Shown here in pieces: positions 41,201-50,245 of a stretch of 64,000 nucleotides of DNA. The DNA lies in assembly GCF_964340395.1 (NCBI RefSeq), contig NC_135570.1, forward strand, positions 8,047,822 through 8,111,821, written 5' to 3'. The notes under the pieces were generated by a model, which saw only the letters and a list, made by a program, of their open reading frames with translations, was not told the origin of the DNA and did not search any database. This DNA comes from Glandiceps talaboti. Its lineage: Eukaryota > Hemichordata > Enteropneusta > Spengelidae. The first letter of the stretch is position 1, and every line of letters starts with the position of its first letter. Both the position numbers and the translations under genes were made by a program.

Positions 41201-44200
41201 TCAATACATTGCAAAAAGTTAAAACATTTGTTAATTTACAAATTATAATCATTTGCAATGTATTGAGTTACAAACAAGGACTTAGTATATGTTTTTTCAC
41301 ATTAATTTTTCAAGTAGGAAGCCATGATGAAATTAAAAATCCTCATCCATATGGCCCACTTTAATTATCAATTAACTGAGGAACATTTGTTGACTTACTT
41401 AAAGTTTTTCATTGTATGAAATCTGTAAGATGCCAGTTATAAAATAAGTTTGTGTGAGTAAATCTTGGACTTCAAACACAGCTGAAAGGGAAAATTCCAT
41501 CTGCCAAGAAAGATAGAGGAGTGCTAGTATGAATAGTACAACATATTTATTTGTCTTTCAGACTATGAATGAAAAAGATGCATTAGAGTGTCGACTTGGT
41601 CATGGGGAGGGCCGACCATTCACTGGCGTGACAGCATGTGTTGATTTCTGCGCTCACAGTCACAAAGACCAGCACAACATGAACAATGGCTGCACAGTGG
41701 TAAGTTTATATTTCATATTGTTGCAACTGTGAGGGTCATCCTATTGTTGATCAAGGAGTGCTGTTTGGAAGCAGGTTCTGGCTCAGAAGTGATTAGCGCC
41801 CTCTACCAGGCTATAAAGCTATGTCTGCATGTAAATAGCAGTAAAATATGAAATGACACACTGTAGAAGTTTTCTATAAGTTTACTTCATTCAATCATAA
41901 GTACAGGAACCATTTGTCTCCTAAATGTGAGCACCCTAATGTCTATAGTCCAAATTCTCTCTTTGAGTTGTACTGTAACTTCAACAACATATTCCTATTG
42001 TAGTAAATGTGGAGACAAACCATGTAACCTAGCATTTTCATTCCAGACTGAGTTGAAAGCGCTATAAAAGGATTCTAACCCATAGATACTTCAACTTCTA
42101 CCTGTTCTGGCTGCAACCAGAGAATTATTTTATGAATCAGACAACCAACAAAATATATTCATTAGACATTGTGGATGTCAGAAGTTGATTTTATCCACCA
42201 GGAACTGGTTGAAATTGCACTTTCATTAGGGTACAGCTACACAAATCAAAATCAGATTGTGTCAGTTCCTGCCTCAAATTCAAAAAATCACGAAAGCAGT
42301 CCAAATATTCCCCTTTCACTCAGTTTATGGGGAAATACCTGAACATCAGTGAGAGAGGTCAAAGTTTGTTGATAGGTGCACTATTCCAATGATGGAATCT
42401 ACCTAAGTAATATTTTATGATGGGTGGGACATAAGGTTAAAAATAAACAGTGTTGGACAATTGTTTGGATAGATTTATCGAATGATGAAATCGAATAAAC
42501 ATGCAATTAGACATCACTTTGTACAGCTGTAAAACTTTAGATACGTAGCCTATCCTATTGTTATACAGGTGTTGTACCTTGTAAGACCTAAGCAAAAAAA
42601 TTATCTGACCCTGAACTTTTTACGTATTTGACAAATAAAATGAAATGGTGAACTTTTGATAAAGCACTTTCCTCCACAATAGTTACTTCAACCATCAATT
42701 CCGTCGCTGTTATTTCCTTGGAACATGTTGATAGAATTTGGATGGTTAACATTGCAGACTTCAAGACAGGTCTTCATATATTCTCTTCCTTTATCCCCAC
42801 CAACTTTAAGCCACACCTCTTTTCTGGTATTACTCCATGCCAGGTTAACTTGTTAAATCTGAATTGAAAGAATTTATAAAGAGGACATGAAACACAACAT
42901 CAGATATCTCTAACAAAATGGTGTGCAACTAACTACACATGTTTCCACAATGTCACTTCATTAAATCCAATAGTTTTACCATCTGGCCACCACTGTACAA
43001 TGTCTTACCCACAACTCTCTCTGATTGGTATGCTTGGAGGTTCCTTATTTTATAACTTTTTCAATAATCCATACTTTTCAACATTTTAAGCATAATTAAT
43101 ATGTAGCAAAAGAACGCTTAGGAATCAAAAATAAAGTTCTAAATTTTGTATAAAAATGAACTAACAACTAAATTAAGCATGTGCTGTCAATAACTTGGGT
43201 AGTCAGTGTGTATGATGAGTTTTAGTATGTAAATTTCTTTTGTCATACCTATTCAAATAAATCTATATCTTTGGCAAAGTCATAACAGGTGCATATATTT
43301 TCCTTAGTTTCGTCGCAAATATTCTGCTGACAAATTCCTAAAATTGCTACTCCTTCTACAATAAATCACTGATACCAGAACCGATGAAAATGGGTATTCA
43401 GAAACTCATCAGTGGCAATTCTACGCTTGCCAATTGGAAAAAATGTTATTACAAAACCCTATACACTGGTGAGATTTGTCTGACTTCAAAGAGATGATGT
43501 CCAACACTACAAATCAGAGAGAGTTGTCGGTAAAATGTTGTACAGTGGCCACTACTACCTTCCTGCTGAATTGTATGTGTTTGTGTGTATTTCTCTGTGT
43601 GGATGAATGGATGTATGTCAGGGTTCGAAATAATAGCCGTTTATTTGCCCTGGGTAAGTAGAGATTCACAAGATTATCAACTTTAAAACATCTAATCACT
43701 CATTTTAATAAAAATAAAACTTTTTTGTACCTACAGAATTTTTTTTAAAGTTATCTTTTGATAATAACTAATCTAAAAAATGATCGTATGGTACGATTAC
43801 AATCAGTTTCATGTAGGCCACCATTTTGTTTATATATACATCATACAAAATCTCTTGAGATCTGAGTCAAGAACACATTGATTTTGGTCAAATGAGGGCG
43901 CTGTAACTGCGCTGTTTCCTTCAAGTACAAGCACTATGATTGTACAAATTGCACAATGAGTCTCCTTAGATTTGCTAGGTTTATGTTAAAAACTACAAAC
44001 AAAGTCCAAGTGAAAATCAAACTGGAAATGGTAGATGACATGATGATCTTGTATTGTCATCAGATGATGAAAACTAACTTGTCTAAGTCTGATTAACACT
44101 AAACATATTGTTTTATTTGTCAAAGCAAAATAAATGTCTTTTTTGGTGGACAAGCACTTTCTGATTCGACCCATGTGTGTGTGTGTGTGTGTGTACAGGC

Positions 44201-47200
44201 ATGCAAATATTTGACACAGACAGATATACCTTAACTTGCCACCTTAATTTACACAATTTATTCCATGGAATAAGCTCAGTCTAATTTTAGCACTGATTGG
44301 AAACTAGAATCTAATATTGCTGTCATCCATATACCATGCTCCCTTTCTATGTTTGGGCTAGCAGTTCTTGAGATATCAGTGGAATATATTTGACAGACAG
44401 ACACACAATAACACACACACAATGATACTGAAACATGCTTTAGTAAACAGGCAAAATGGTGATCTAAATCACCAACTACAAAGTTAATGCAGAAGTATGG
44501 TTTGAGATAGAATAAGTTTGGTTTGGTTGTCTTGTCTTAATAAAGTGTTTGAATTTCAAATTTGAATGCCAAATCTTTAACTGAACACAAGATGAAGATG
44601 TCTTATTCAGGATACATGTACATATACTGGTCTATCAGAAAGAGTTGTGGCTTTGATTTTATCATGTGGAAAATTTACTCTGCTAATATTATCAATTAAC
44701 AATGACCATAGGCGAGGCAATTCTTTACCAGGAATAAGACATCAAGAGTGAGACGGCAAAACACCAGTGTGAAGTTGTTCAATTCTAATCTGACATCTGG
44801 ACTTGTCATTTTCTCAAACACATAAAAAGGCCAGTAAATAACATACCTGGACTTTCTACAATCAGTACATGGCACCACTGCTGTCAACAGTTTCACCACT
44901 ATTAGACAGAATGTGATCAGTTCTGCATCCACTACTTGTCCTTTTTTCCTTGAGTAGTAAATTTTGTACTTGGTTTATAGCCATAGATATCACCAAGCTT
45001 CAAGTGGGATCCAAAACAGTCAAGTCTGTGAATCAGAAAATAGTGAAATTTAAACAATAAGATTACATTCATGTTTTCTCTTCTTTTTTGTTTGCCTCTT
45101 CATGATCAATTAGTACAAAAGTCTTGATTGTCAAGGAATGTTTGTAATTCCAATTGTGCACAGTGCAAGACCCATGAAAACATTGCAATTAGTATAGTGC
45201 ATTACACATATACAGTAAAATATGATAGACACAAGGGTAAATTGTTTAATGAGAGGAAGGCAGTGGCCAGAGTTACTGCATTGCTGATTATGTATCAGAT
45301 TTGATAGTAGTAAGAAGGTATTACAAGGTACTATACATTATAAGTACTAGATATGCAGAGATATGTTCCACAATACATATTAAATTTTACAAGAACAGAC
45401 ACATTGTTTGAAGCACGGCATACAAGTGTTCATCACCATGCAGTATCACCACAATAAAAAATAACAACTCAACGTCAACAAATTATAATGTGTTCATGCA
45501 TGGTGTGTTGAAAGTCAAAACAGTTATCAGTATGACCTGGGATATATAGAGTGTATTATTCAATAATGATATCTATATTTCATGTAATTGCTATGGACAA
45601 AAACTGGGTGGAAAACTGACACAACACAACTATCCTTACTGATCACGTAAAATATGATAAATGTATGATATCCACAGGCTTGAAAACCTGGAAGTGCATT
45701 TATATGTGTATTTGAAGTGGACAGTGCATTTGCTGAGAAATGTATTCTCAAATCTCTTATTGCCAGATAAATTGATGAAAAGGGGATAATTATTATGACA
45801 AAATGAAAAACAAACTTGAAAACTCAAAAACGGTAGTGTGCACAATACTTACGTTAGGGGATCTAATCCACGCTGCACACAGTGTAGCAGTAACATACTT
45901 GGCAGTCGTCACCATGTTTGAATTCTTTCAGTTGGCTCCATACCCTGTGTTGTCAAAACATTCGATCTGTGCATTTTTCTTCATCAGATCACCCTGAAAA
46001 TTGGCAGAAAAATACAGAATTGAAATCTCGTTGATCCGTTGTCAATTTTTTGAAAACATCCTGAAACCAAGTTCTTTTAAAAGCAACCTTTTGATTCGTC
46101 AATTTCCATGCAGTTTTCATGCAGATATGAAGAGTCAATAGAAAATGGTGAATTTAAAGCACTCATCGCAAGTGGCCGTTGGGGCTATCTTTCGCACCCA
46201 TTGTCAATGAGATGCACTCAAAATGCGCTGAGCAAATTAATTTTCTTTTGATTTCAAACTTTTAAAGATAAAATTCAGATAGCAAATAGTGCTATAAAAC
46301 CTTTCATTATTAAAACACAGTTGCTTATATTTTTGAAATAAATGAAAATAATAGATTGTGGCATGAATTTGTTAATTTATTAGGTTTAAAAATCTTCCAA
46401 ACAGCATTTTGTTTCTTTTCAGTCATGGGCCTCCCCCTAATATTGGAATTCGTTTGATCTACAAAAGGTGATTTTTGTGGTCAGTTATTAATTATAATCT
46501 TTCTATATTCACAGCTGTTAACCTTAACAAAGGATGAAAACAGAACGATAAAGAAAGCACCAGAGACAGATGAACAACTACATATATTACCAATGTACAG
46601 AGTAGCACCCGTAGATGAGTTCGGCAGTGCGGAAGGCCAACAGGAAAAAGTCCGAAACGGATCCCTAGAAGTTTTAACCTCTTTCAGAAGAGAACTCCGT
46701 AAAAAACCCAAAGATCAGATTGTAGAGAAAAAGGGGAGAAAAGGAAGTCATTCGCATGCAAATAGTTCAAACAGTAGCAGTACTACGGTGGCGGCGGCGT
46801 CAGCTACAAGCCACCATCACGGTCACCAGGACAGTGAAGCTAAACATGAAAAAGGTATTCCACTGCCTAAACCGACTCCAATAGAACAGAAGAGGATTTA
46901 CCCCCAACCTGAACAACAACAACAACAACAAGGACATTCAATTCCTCAACCAATCAACTTACAGCATCAACAACAGCAAATGCTGCAACCAAATAAACAA
47001 GAACAGCGTGGGGAAAAAAGAACTGCTTCTGGTACATTTAAACATGAACATCAAGGCATGAACTCATCCAGTGACAATAATAATAGTACTAGTGAACATC
47101 AGAATCATCAGCCAACTCCAGGCTGGCCTAGGCCTGAGTTAGCCATGAGACCAGAAATGATGGCTATGTATCGAGGAGAGGTGCCAGCAGGAATACGACC

Positions 47201-48611
47201 GGGAATGAATGAACTAGCTGGTCACCATCCCATGCTTGTTAACGGAATGTTTCCTTGGGGTGCACCGCCAGGATTTCTTCACGGTGTTCGATCAGGAATG
47301 TATCCGTTTGGCTACCCTTATTTTCCCGTTTTTGGACAACAAGGGTATATGGACTCTCGTATGCCAGGCTTGCACGGAATGGGAATGTTTCCCCGAGGAG
47401 GAGGAATGATTGATCCTAGACTTATGGGCTATCATGGATTTCCTGTAGAACAGCCTGAAGATGTAAAACCTGATGTTTCTAATTTGCATGCACGAGCTGA
47501 TCACCATGGGAACAAAGATCAGCATAACAACTCTGTGGAAAGACAAAAACACAATGATCCTAATGAACAAGTCAAAGCACTACTGGCATCAAATAAAGAT
47601 TGTGTCAAACCTTTACCCAATGGAGTCATTCCTCAACGTAAGTTAGAAAGTACTACAAAATCAAAGGAAATAAGCCGATCAGATGGACTCATAGCCAATC
47701 AGAATCCATCAATACCTCACTCAGATCTACTGGCAATGGGTGGACAAGCTGCCTATCGCCCTCTCACTCCACAGTATTCTGCGCAAGATTCTCACGGCAT
47801 GCGACAAGACTTAGCTCATGGCATGCGGCCAGACTCAGCCCAGGGTGTACGACCAGATTCTGTCCAGAGTGCACGACAAGACACACCTCAAGGCATGCGA
47901 CAAGATTTGCCCCAGGGTGTTCGACAAGACCCAGCCCACAGCTCGCGACAAGACCCGGCACAAATGTCTGGTTTGATTGGCTATCAAAGACTTCCGGCAA
48001 ACCCTGCAATACTGTCACATTCCATTGGAGTACACGGACAAAATATGCCACGGGAGAATTTTGCCATGGCAACAAATATGGGATATCTACCCAATAGTGT
48101 TCCAGTGTCTAAGGATGAAGTCAGTTACTCTGACAGTGAACACTGTTTTGCTGATCCCGACATAGGGGGAGTAGCACTAGCATTACAGCATGGAGCTGTA
48201 CTGTTTGAAGTTGCAAAACGTGAACTGCATGCCACCACGGCTTTAAGAAAACCAAACCGTTCTCACCCCACAAGGATTGCATTGGTCTTTTACCATCATA
48301 AACATATGAATTATAGGAATCACGGCTATGAAGAGTACGAACTCAAGATGGCTAACAGACAGTTAGAAGCCGAGGAAGCAGCAAGAGCAGCGGGAGAAAG
48401 CATACCATTGACACCGACACGTGGTAGAAAGAAAGCTCGCATCGCCGTGGAAACAGAAGTGGCGGAGAAGGAGAATACAACGTGTATTAAAGAAAGTGAA
48501 GTCACTTGCGTACCTGTCAAACAGGCCATCACCTTGACAACAGATAGCTTAGTAACATTGAAACCGTATGCTTTCACTACAGTAACAGGTCCATATCAGA
48601 AATGGATGTAA
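19502..48611 (+). CDS. TET: TET methylcytosine dioxygenase, whole gene (10 coding exons)
   Basis: This Fe(II)/2-oxoglutarate dioxygenase oxidises 5-methylcytosine in DNA to hydroxymethyl-, formyl- and carboxylcytosine in the nucleus. The model joins 19502-20293, 23141-23197, 35441-36791, 37737-37827, 38333-38426, 39139-39347, 40008-40161, 40841-40933, 41562-41699 and 46515-48611. Every junction has GT/AG and the phases agree; the total is 5076 bases, or 1691 residues plus a stop. Order: disordered N-terminus, CXXC zinc finger (residues 225-258), a long proline/serine-rich linker, the Cys-rich region (about 730-915), then a double-stranded beta-helix split by a low-complexity insert, as in TET family proteins. 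Iron ligands are H981 and D983 in the HKD motif and H1565 in RELHATT; the 2-oxoglutarate arginine is R1580 in HPTRI. An in-frame TAA lies directly before the ATG, which supports the start. Upstream non-coding exon(s) must exist because the first exon opens with a splice acceptor. The domain identity is certain; alternative first exons are not excluded. Confidence 0.96.
20458..20594. repeat. Interspersed repeat family 5, copy 1
   Basis: About 137 bp alignable with 50104-50245: shared GCACTTTARTTTGGTGAAC, CTCGTCC and ATATTCAGTGCAA blocks. Termini not resolved. Confidence 0.55.
20731..21056. mobile_element. MITE family 1, copy in TET intron 1
   Basis: About 326 bp, sharing internal blocks GAAAATTGTAGCAGTCAC and ATGAAGTTCAGCAATCGCAT with the copies at 56213 and 60626. 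Its terminal repeats are decayed relative to the 60.6 kb copy. Confidence 0.65.
22411..22677. repeat. 54-bp minisatellite, five copies
   Basis: Five units of 52-57 bp starting TAGTCTAGATACAATGTTTA and ending CACTACTGCTAATTTGG, in TET intron 1. The last unit is the most degenerate. Confidence 0.85.
23141..23197 (+). CDS. TET: TET coding exon 2 (57-base microexon)
   Basis: Flanked by TTTCTAG and GTAACC, this exon is 57 bases, phase 0 on both sides, and reads [19 protein letters not shown]. It follows the CXXC exon directly and keeps the frame to the next exon. Because it is a whole number of codons, it could be skipped without a frameshift. No known motif apart from basic character. The evidence is splice sites and frame only, so confidence is slightly lower than for the domain exons. 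Confidence 0.8.
23402..24134. repeat. 55-bp minisatellite, left part
   Basis: About 13 imperfect copies of a unit of about 55 bp (TGACAATATGTGTGTATTAC, ATGTGTTATGTGTATTTCC, ATGGTACATCCGTAAT). The array resumes at 25795 after the transposon. Confidence 0.85.
24135..25794. mobile_element. 1.66-kb DNA transposon inserted in a minisatellite
   Basis: Both junctions break the 55-bp minisatellite described at 23402, so the boundaries are sharp. The ends are imperfect inverted repeats sharing the 11-mer CCGTCTCGCGG and, about 50 bases further in, GGTCAAGCT. An AT dinucleotide flanks both sides (possible 2-bp target duplication). CpG density is far above the surrounding intron, which suggests a recent insertion. 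No transposase frame is evident, so it is probably non-autonomous. It contains a 200-bp internal hairpin (24800-24999) and a perfect 20-bp palindrome (25646-25665). Confidence 0.7.
24800..24999. repeat. Long internal hairpin of the transposon
   Basis: Arms 24800-24895 and about 24907-24999 are reverse complements over roughly 92 bases with few mismatches and an 11-base loop. Each arm itself contains two copies of a GTATTCCGATTTTAC-like unit, so the arm arose by an internal duplication. Confidence 0.8.
25795..25890. repeat. 55-bp minisatellite, right part
   Basis: About 1.5 further copies of the same unit, separated from the left part by the 1.66-kb insertion. Confidence 0.8.
26329..26439. 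mobile_element. Short hairpin MITE in TET intron 2
   Basis: About 110 bp. GGTGCCCTCAACGGTTA pairs with TTAACCGTTGAGGGCACACC, with ATTATT further outside on both sides. Only one copy was seen. Confidence 0.6.
26756..26781 (+). other. G-quadruplex-forming G tract
   Basis: Four G runs of 5, 4, 5 and 9 bases separated by single T residues on the sense strand of TET intron 2. Confidence 0.7.
27730..27782 (+). CDS. Candidate short exon in TET intron 2
   Basis: ATG at 27730 opens [18 protein letters not shown], ending at a good donor GTGAGTAAAG at 27783. A CxxxxC pair resembles the start of a zinc finger. Three CpGs survive within 53 bases of an otherwise CpG-depleted intron. No downstream exon was identified. 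Very tentative. Confidence 0.15.
30250..30380. repeat. (GACA)n/(GA)n purine-rich microsatellite
   Basis: Interrupted GACA and GAGA units in TET intron 2. Confidence 0.9.
30625..30830. repeat. Two diverged direct repeats of about 100 bp
   Basis: Two copies sharing GAAATGTTCA, AAAGATCTCRTATTTCA and ATATTACCA in the same order. Confidence 0.5.
31115..31402. repeat. 32-bp satellite, nine copies
   Basis: Nine consecutive 32-base units (each ATATAACAATAGTTTACCCA then TGGTATTGCCCG), exactly 288 bases, with no difference that I can see between units. Lies in TET intron 2. Confidence 0.92.
31410..31810. repeat. Degenerate GTGTA/TTGTACAAG-rich repeat
   Basis: Loose repeats of GGCTTCAGTGTATTGTGTA and TGTACAAGTT directly after the 32-bp satellite. 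Unit length is not constant. Confidence 0.4.
33111..33256. mobile_element. Short palindromic MITE (family 4)
   Basis: About 145 bp. TATTCTCCAATATTTTTGTT on the left pairs with AAAAATATTGGAGAATA on the right, and GTGACCTAAGGGG pairs with CCCTTAGGTCAC further in. A half copy with GACAAATATTGGGGAATAAT lies at about 58872-58946, in the caspase 3' region. Confidence 0.65.
34107..34146. other. Perfect 13-bp hairpin
   Basis: GTAGTTGTCCAGA pairs with TCTGGACAACTAC across a 14-base loop. Confidence 0.75.
34350..34745. repeat. Degenerate tandem repeat in TET intron 2
   Basis: About five irregular units of 60-75 bp sharing GAAGTAAAATGATGCATAAA and ATCTGTGTGTCTGAA. Confidence 0.65.
34975..35080. repeat. 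AT-rich tandem motif TTTGCATATATTGATTA
   Basis: Four to five repetitions of this 17-mer or a near variant with variable spacing, in TET intron 2 about 400 bases upstream of coding exon 3. Confidence 0.7.
35441..36791 (+). CDS. TET: TET coding exon 3: proline/serine-rich linker leading into the Cys-rich domain
   Basis: Acceptor TTTATTATAG, donor GGTGAGT, 1351 bases, phase 0 in and phase 1 out. It encodes residues 284-733 plus one base of 734. Most of it is low-complexity, with a run of eight prolines near 35695-35715 and many SP/TP dipeptides in the last third (for example [20 protein letters not shown]), typical of a disordered phosphorylatable linker. The last residues, IPNCGCV, begin the TET Cys-rich region. 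The exon is CpG-richer than the introns on either side. Confidence 0.92.
36826..37055. repeat. Tandem pair of an interspersed repeat in TET intron 3
   Basis: Two direct copies of a unit of about 125 bp with GGTAAAATGAC, GTAGATTTT and TGCCCTTAA blocks. Related fragments lie near 32295-32400 (other orientation) and 63695-63765. Confidence 0.4.
37737..37827 (+). CDS. TET: TET coding exon 4: start of Cys-rich catalytic region
   Basis: Acceptor TTCTTCAG, donor GTAAGA, 91 bases, phase 1 in and 2 out. It encodes [20 protein letters not shown] followed by IRQMMEER, which matches the most conserved block of the TET Cys-rich domain (EKDEGPxYTHLGA). Confidence 0.95.
38333..38426 (+). CDS. TET: TET coding exon 5: Cys-rich region, continued
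   Basis: Acceptor TTTGTAG, donor GTAGGT, 94 bases, phase 2 in and 0 out. It encodes [20 protein letters not shown] and then a segment ending LGCPIAKW, the TET motif with a zinc-ligand cysteine before PIAKW. Confidence 0.95.
38735..38890 (+). mobile_element. Probable tRNA-derived SINE in TET intron 5
   Basis: GCTTTGAGTGGCTGGTTTGG followed by ATCTGCAGGTTGCAGG and GGTTCGAGCCCC resembles the A box and B box of a Pol III promoter; GGTTCGAGCCC fits the B-box consensus. The next roughly 70 bases (GGGCAAAATTGTGAACACAA and onward) look like a conserved SINE body. No full tRNA cloverleaf forms, so it is not a tRNA gene. Confidence 0.5.
39139..39347 (+). CDS. TET: TET coding exon 6: Cys-rich region, continued
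   Basis: Acceptor TTTTTACAG, donor GTAAGT, 209 bases, phase 0 in and 2 out. It encodes [20 protein letters not shown], then [20 protein letters not shown] and a segment ending RRCGTNEE. It matches the TET HxCxxAVIVVxIxxWEG block, with the conserved HHC and RRC zinc-ligand positions. Confidence 0.95.
39552..39895. mobile_element. MITE family 2, copy in TET intron 6
   Basis: About 344 bp with inverted termini of about 35 bases (AGGCCTAA, an A-rich tract, then GGTTCTGATTAC-like). Internal blocks such as GCCATTACAGATTG and AAGAACAGTTTTATATT match the copy at 62171. Confidence 0.7.
40008..40161 (+). CDS. TET: TET coding exon 7: end of Cys-rich region, start of beta-helix
   Basis: Acceptor CTTTACAG, donor GTAAGT, 154 bases, phase 2 in and 0 out. 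It encodes [20 protein letters not shown] and [20 protein letters not shown]. This is the invariant TET signature (CACQG...[23 protein letters not shown]) and is diagnostic of the family. Confidence 0.97.
40841..40933 (+). CDS. TET: TET coding exon 8
   Basis: Acceptor ACTTTACAG, donor GTAAGT, 93 bases, phase 0 on both sides. It encodes 31 residues ([20 protein letters not shown] and onward to PESYSNQ), matching the helical segment LExxLQxLAtxxaPlYKxlAPxay between the two conserved halves of the TET catalytic domain. Confidence 0.93.
41087..41363. mobile_element. MITE family 3, copy in TET intron 8
   Basis: About 277 bp with the same palindromic layout and ends (TATGGATGAGAATTGGGTAT against CCTCATCCATATGGCCCACT). 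Confidence 0.75.
41562..41699 (+). CDS. TET: TET coding exon 9: HxD iron-binding motif
   Basis: Acceptor TGTCTTTCAG, donor GTAAGT, 138 bases, phase 0 on both sides. It encodes [20 protein letters not shown] followed by [17 protein letters not shown]. The Fe(II) ligands are the histidine at 41661-41663 and the aspartate at 41667-41669 (HxD), equivalent to TET2 H1382 and D1384. The following HNMNNG is the conserved TET continuation. Both ligands are intact, so an active enzyme is expected. Confidence 0.97.
41700..46514 (+). other. TET intron 9
   Basis: A 4.8-kb intron that separates the HxD exon from the terminal exon. Apart from a short GT run near 44177 I see no gene, MITE or satellite in it. 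Confidence 0.7.
46515..48611 (+). CDS. TET: TET coding exon 10: low-complexity insert, beta-helix C-terminus and stop
   Basis: The acceptor ATATTCACAG at 46505-46514 opens a 2097-base terminal exon reading [20 protein letters not shown] and onward. Residues about 1010-1065 match the TET segment ending DEFGSxEGxxxKxxxGxxEVL. Residues about 1070-1530 are a disordered insert with Ser, His and Gln runs, a Gly/Met/Pro-rich stretch and seven tandem 8-residue repeats (47793-47960). [20 protein letters not shown] then resumes the beta-helix. RELHATT carries the third iron ligand (48228-48230) and [13 protein letters not shown] carries the 2-oxoglutarate arginine (48273-48275). The last about 70 residues are charged and basic ([10 protein letters not shown]). 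Stop TAA at 48609-48611. Confidence 0.96.
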   Translation: MLTLTKDENRTIKKAPETDEQLHILPMYRVAPVDEFGSAEGQQEKVRNGSLEVLTSFRRELRKKPKDQIVEKKGRKGSHSHANSSNSSSTTVAAASATSHHHGHQDSEAKHEKGIPLPKPTPIEQKRIYPQPEQQQQQQGHSIPQPINLQHQQQQMLQPNKQEQRGEKRTASGTFKHEHQGMNSSSDNNNSTSEHQNHQPTPGWPRPELAMRPEMMAMYRGEVPAGIRPGMNELAGHHPMLVNGMFPWGAPPGFLHGVRSGMYPFGYPYFPVFGQQGYMDSRMPGLHGMGMFPRGGGMIDPRLMGYHGFPVEQPEDVKPDVSNLHARADHHGNKDQHNNSVERQKHNDPNEQVKALLASNKDCVKPLPNGVIPQRKLESTTKSKEISRSDGLIANQNPSIPHSDLLAMGGQAAYRPLTPQYSAQDSHGMRQDLAHGMRPDSAQGVRPDSVQSARQDTPQGMRQDLPQGVRQDPAHSSRQDPAQMSGLIGYQRLPANPAILSHSIGVHGQNMPRENFAMATNMGYLPNSVPVSKDEVSYSDSEHCFADPDIGGVALALQHGAVLFEVAKRELHATTALRKPNRSHPTRIALVFYHHKHMNYRNHGYEEYELKMANRQLEAEEAARAAGESIPLTPTRGRKKARIAVETEVAEKENTTCIKESEVTCVPVKQAITLTTDSLVTLKPYAFTTVTGPYQKWM
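47793..47960 (+). repeat. 24-bp coding minisatellite inside TET
   Basis: Exactly seven in-frame 24-base units encode octapeptides of the form [16 protein letters not shown] and so on, with R and D fixed in every copy. They lie in the disordered insert of the TET beta-helix. Confidence 0.9.
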
Positions 48612-49860
48612 GACTTTTCTACTACAGAACAAGGATGTCTTTCCTTCTATACTTAAATGTCTGTTAAGTTAAATCAACTTAATTCCAAACAACTGGACAA
48701 TACTCATTTTTAATGCCACTTTCCATCTTTTTCAAAGTTTTTTACGTATCAGGTATTTTGATAGTTGTATATTTCTGTAGCTATCCATGTTGTTGTCGTT
48801 GTCATGACAATTATAGTGCGGTGTTCATAACAAATTTTTATGATTACAGAATTTTAGGAGGAATCTCCTCACTTTTATCAAAGTCGAACCCAAACTCCAT
48901 TTTTTAAGTTAAATATTTGAACTTTTGTCCTGAAAATGGCAGCTTTATATTTATCAGAATGGTGATAAAGATTTGAACTGAAAAGTAAGTTACAGTGTCT
49001 TCAATTTGTTGATGTTAAAGCATCACTTATTCCCTCTGCATAGTCATCTTACTAACACTGTGTTGTCTAACTTTCTTAGAAGATGTATAAATTATTTCCT
49101 TTTTAAAAAAAAAAAAGTGGCCTTTTGGCCAAATTTTCTTCGTGTATTTAGATGCTTGAATTTTGTACAGCGCTCAGAACAGATTGTAGATATAGTCAAA
49201 AAGTTTTATTCCTACGGAGAGAGAGATATATAATAACAATCAAAGATGTTTCTATTTAAAATCAAATGATGAATCGTGTGATATGCTGACTCTGTTTTAC
49301 AGCATTTTGAGATATTCAATCAACAATTATAAGTCCTCGGAGTCTTATTTTTTGTAGAGCTAACTTATGGTGGTATTCAGAAGGGAGAAGAATTTTAACA
49401 GATTTAATTCATTTGTATATGGAACTAATGAAAGAATCATATAATGATTGGGGTAGGAGCTCATTGGAGCATTATTTGATGTCATTGTTACTATGGAAAC
49501 ATTTCAACCAATCAGATAACAGTACTGTACTTCAGTAACCTTTGAACCCTAGAGTGCACACATCAATATAGCCAATCTGATGACAGTATTATACTTCAGT
49601 GACCTTTGAAACAGAATAACCCCCTTCCCTATAAGGACCACATAGATTTCTAGCTGTTAGCTGTTGACTAGTGATTTGAGTTGTAGACCACTTGTAGTGG
49701 GAAGTTCTCAGTAAAACATTTTCATTGTTTGAAGAAAAGATAGACAGAAATGGTTGGCAAATTTTATGTCAACTATGATATTGTAAAGGTGGAGGGCAAA
49801 CAGCGGTCACACTGAGTTACAAGTACAACATTAATAAATTATATACAAAAAGTGGGACAG
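48612..49860 (+). promoter_or_regulatory. TET 3'UTR with candidate polyadenylation signal
   Basis: AATAAA at 49833-49838 is the first I find after the TET stop. It is followed 15-50 bases later by a GT-rich stretch (GTGGGACAGTGTGTAAAG...), the usual downstream element. This predicts a 3'UTR of about 1.24 kb. Two copies of a degenerate direct repeat with TACTTCAGTRACCTTTGAA lie at about 49530 and 49593. Confidence 0.45.
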
Positions 49861-50103
49861 TGTGTAAAGTTGGGTTGTCTTTTACAGTTCTAGAATTCAC
49901 ATGTAGCCATACATTTTTAGAATTCTCAATTGACATGTTGATTTTAGAATTCTCATTTCACCTGATGCATGATGGGAATTAATATTCATTGATGTGGTTA
50001 TACCATGTGACTACCCCCTGACTCGTCCTTCATCTATGCTAGCGTCACGTCAGTGCAATAAGGGGAAATGTTTGGCGGAGAAGCAATTCAGGACATGTTG
50101 AGG

Positions 50104-50245
50104 GCGCACTTTAGTTTGGTGAACACTTCAATGGGAAAGTGGACGCTACTTGTAAATATCTCGTCCATTCAGCCTGCCATATTCAGTGCAATGGTTGACA
50201 ACACCTTTTTAAAACAGCTGAATATAGAAATATGACAACTAATGT
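50104..50245. repeat. Interspersed repeat family 5, copy 2
   Basis: Same order of blocks as the copy at 20458 (GCACTTTAGTTTGGTGAAC, ATCTCGTCC, CATATTCAGTGCAATG). Confidence 0.55.

Noticed and set aside
42565-42612. Possible third copy of MITE family 2 (AAGACCTAAGCAAAAAAATT)
   Set aside because: Only about 30 bases resemble the terminus and no opposite end was found.
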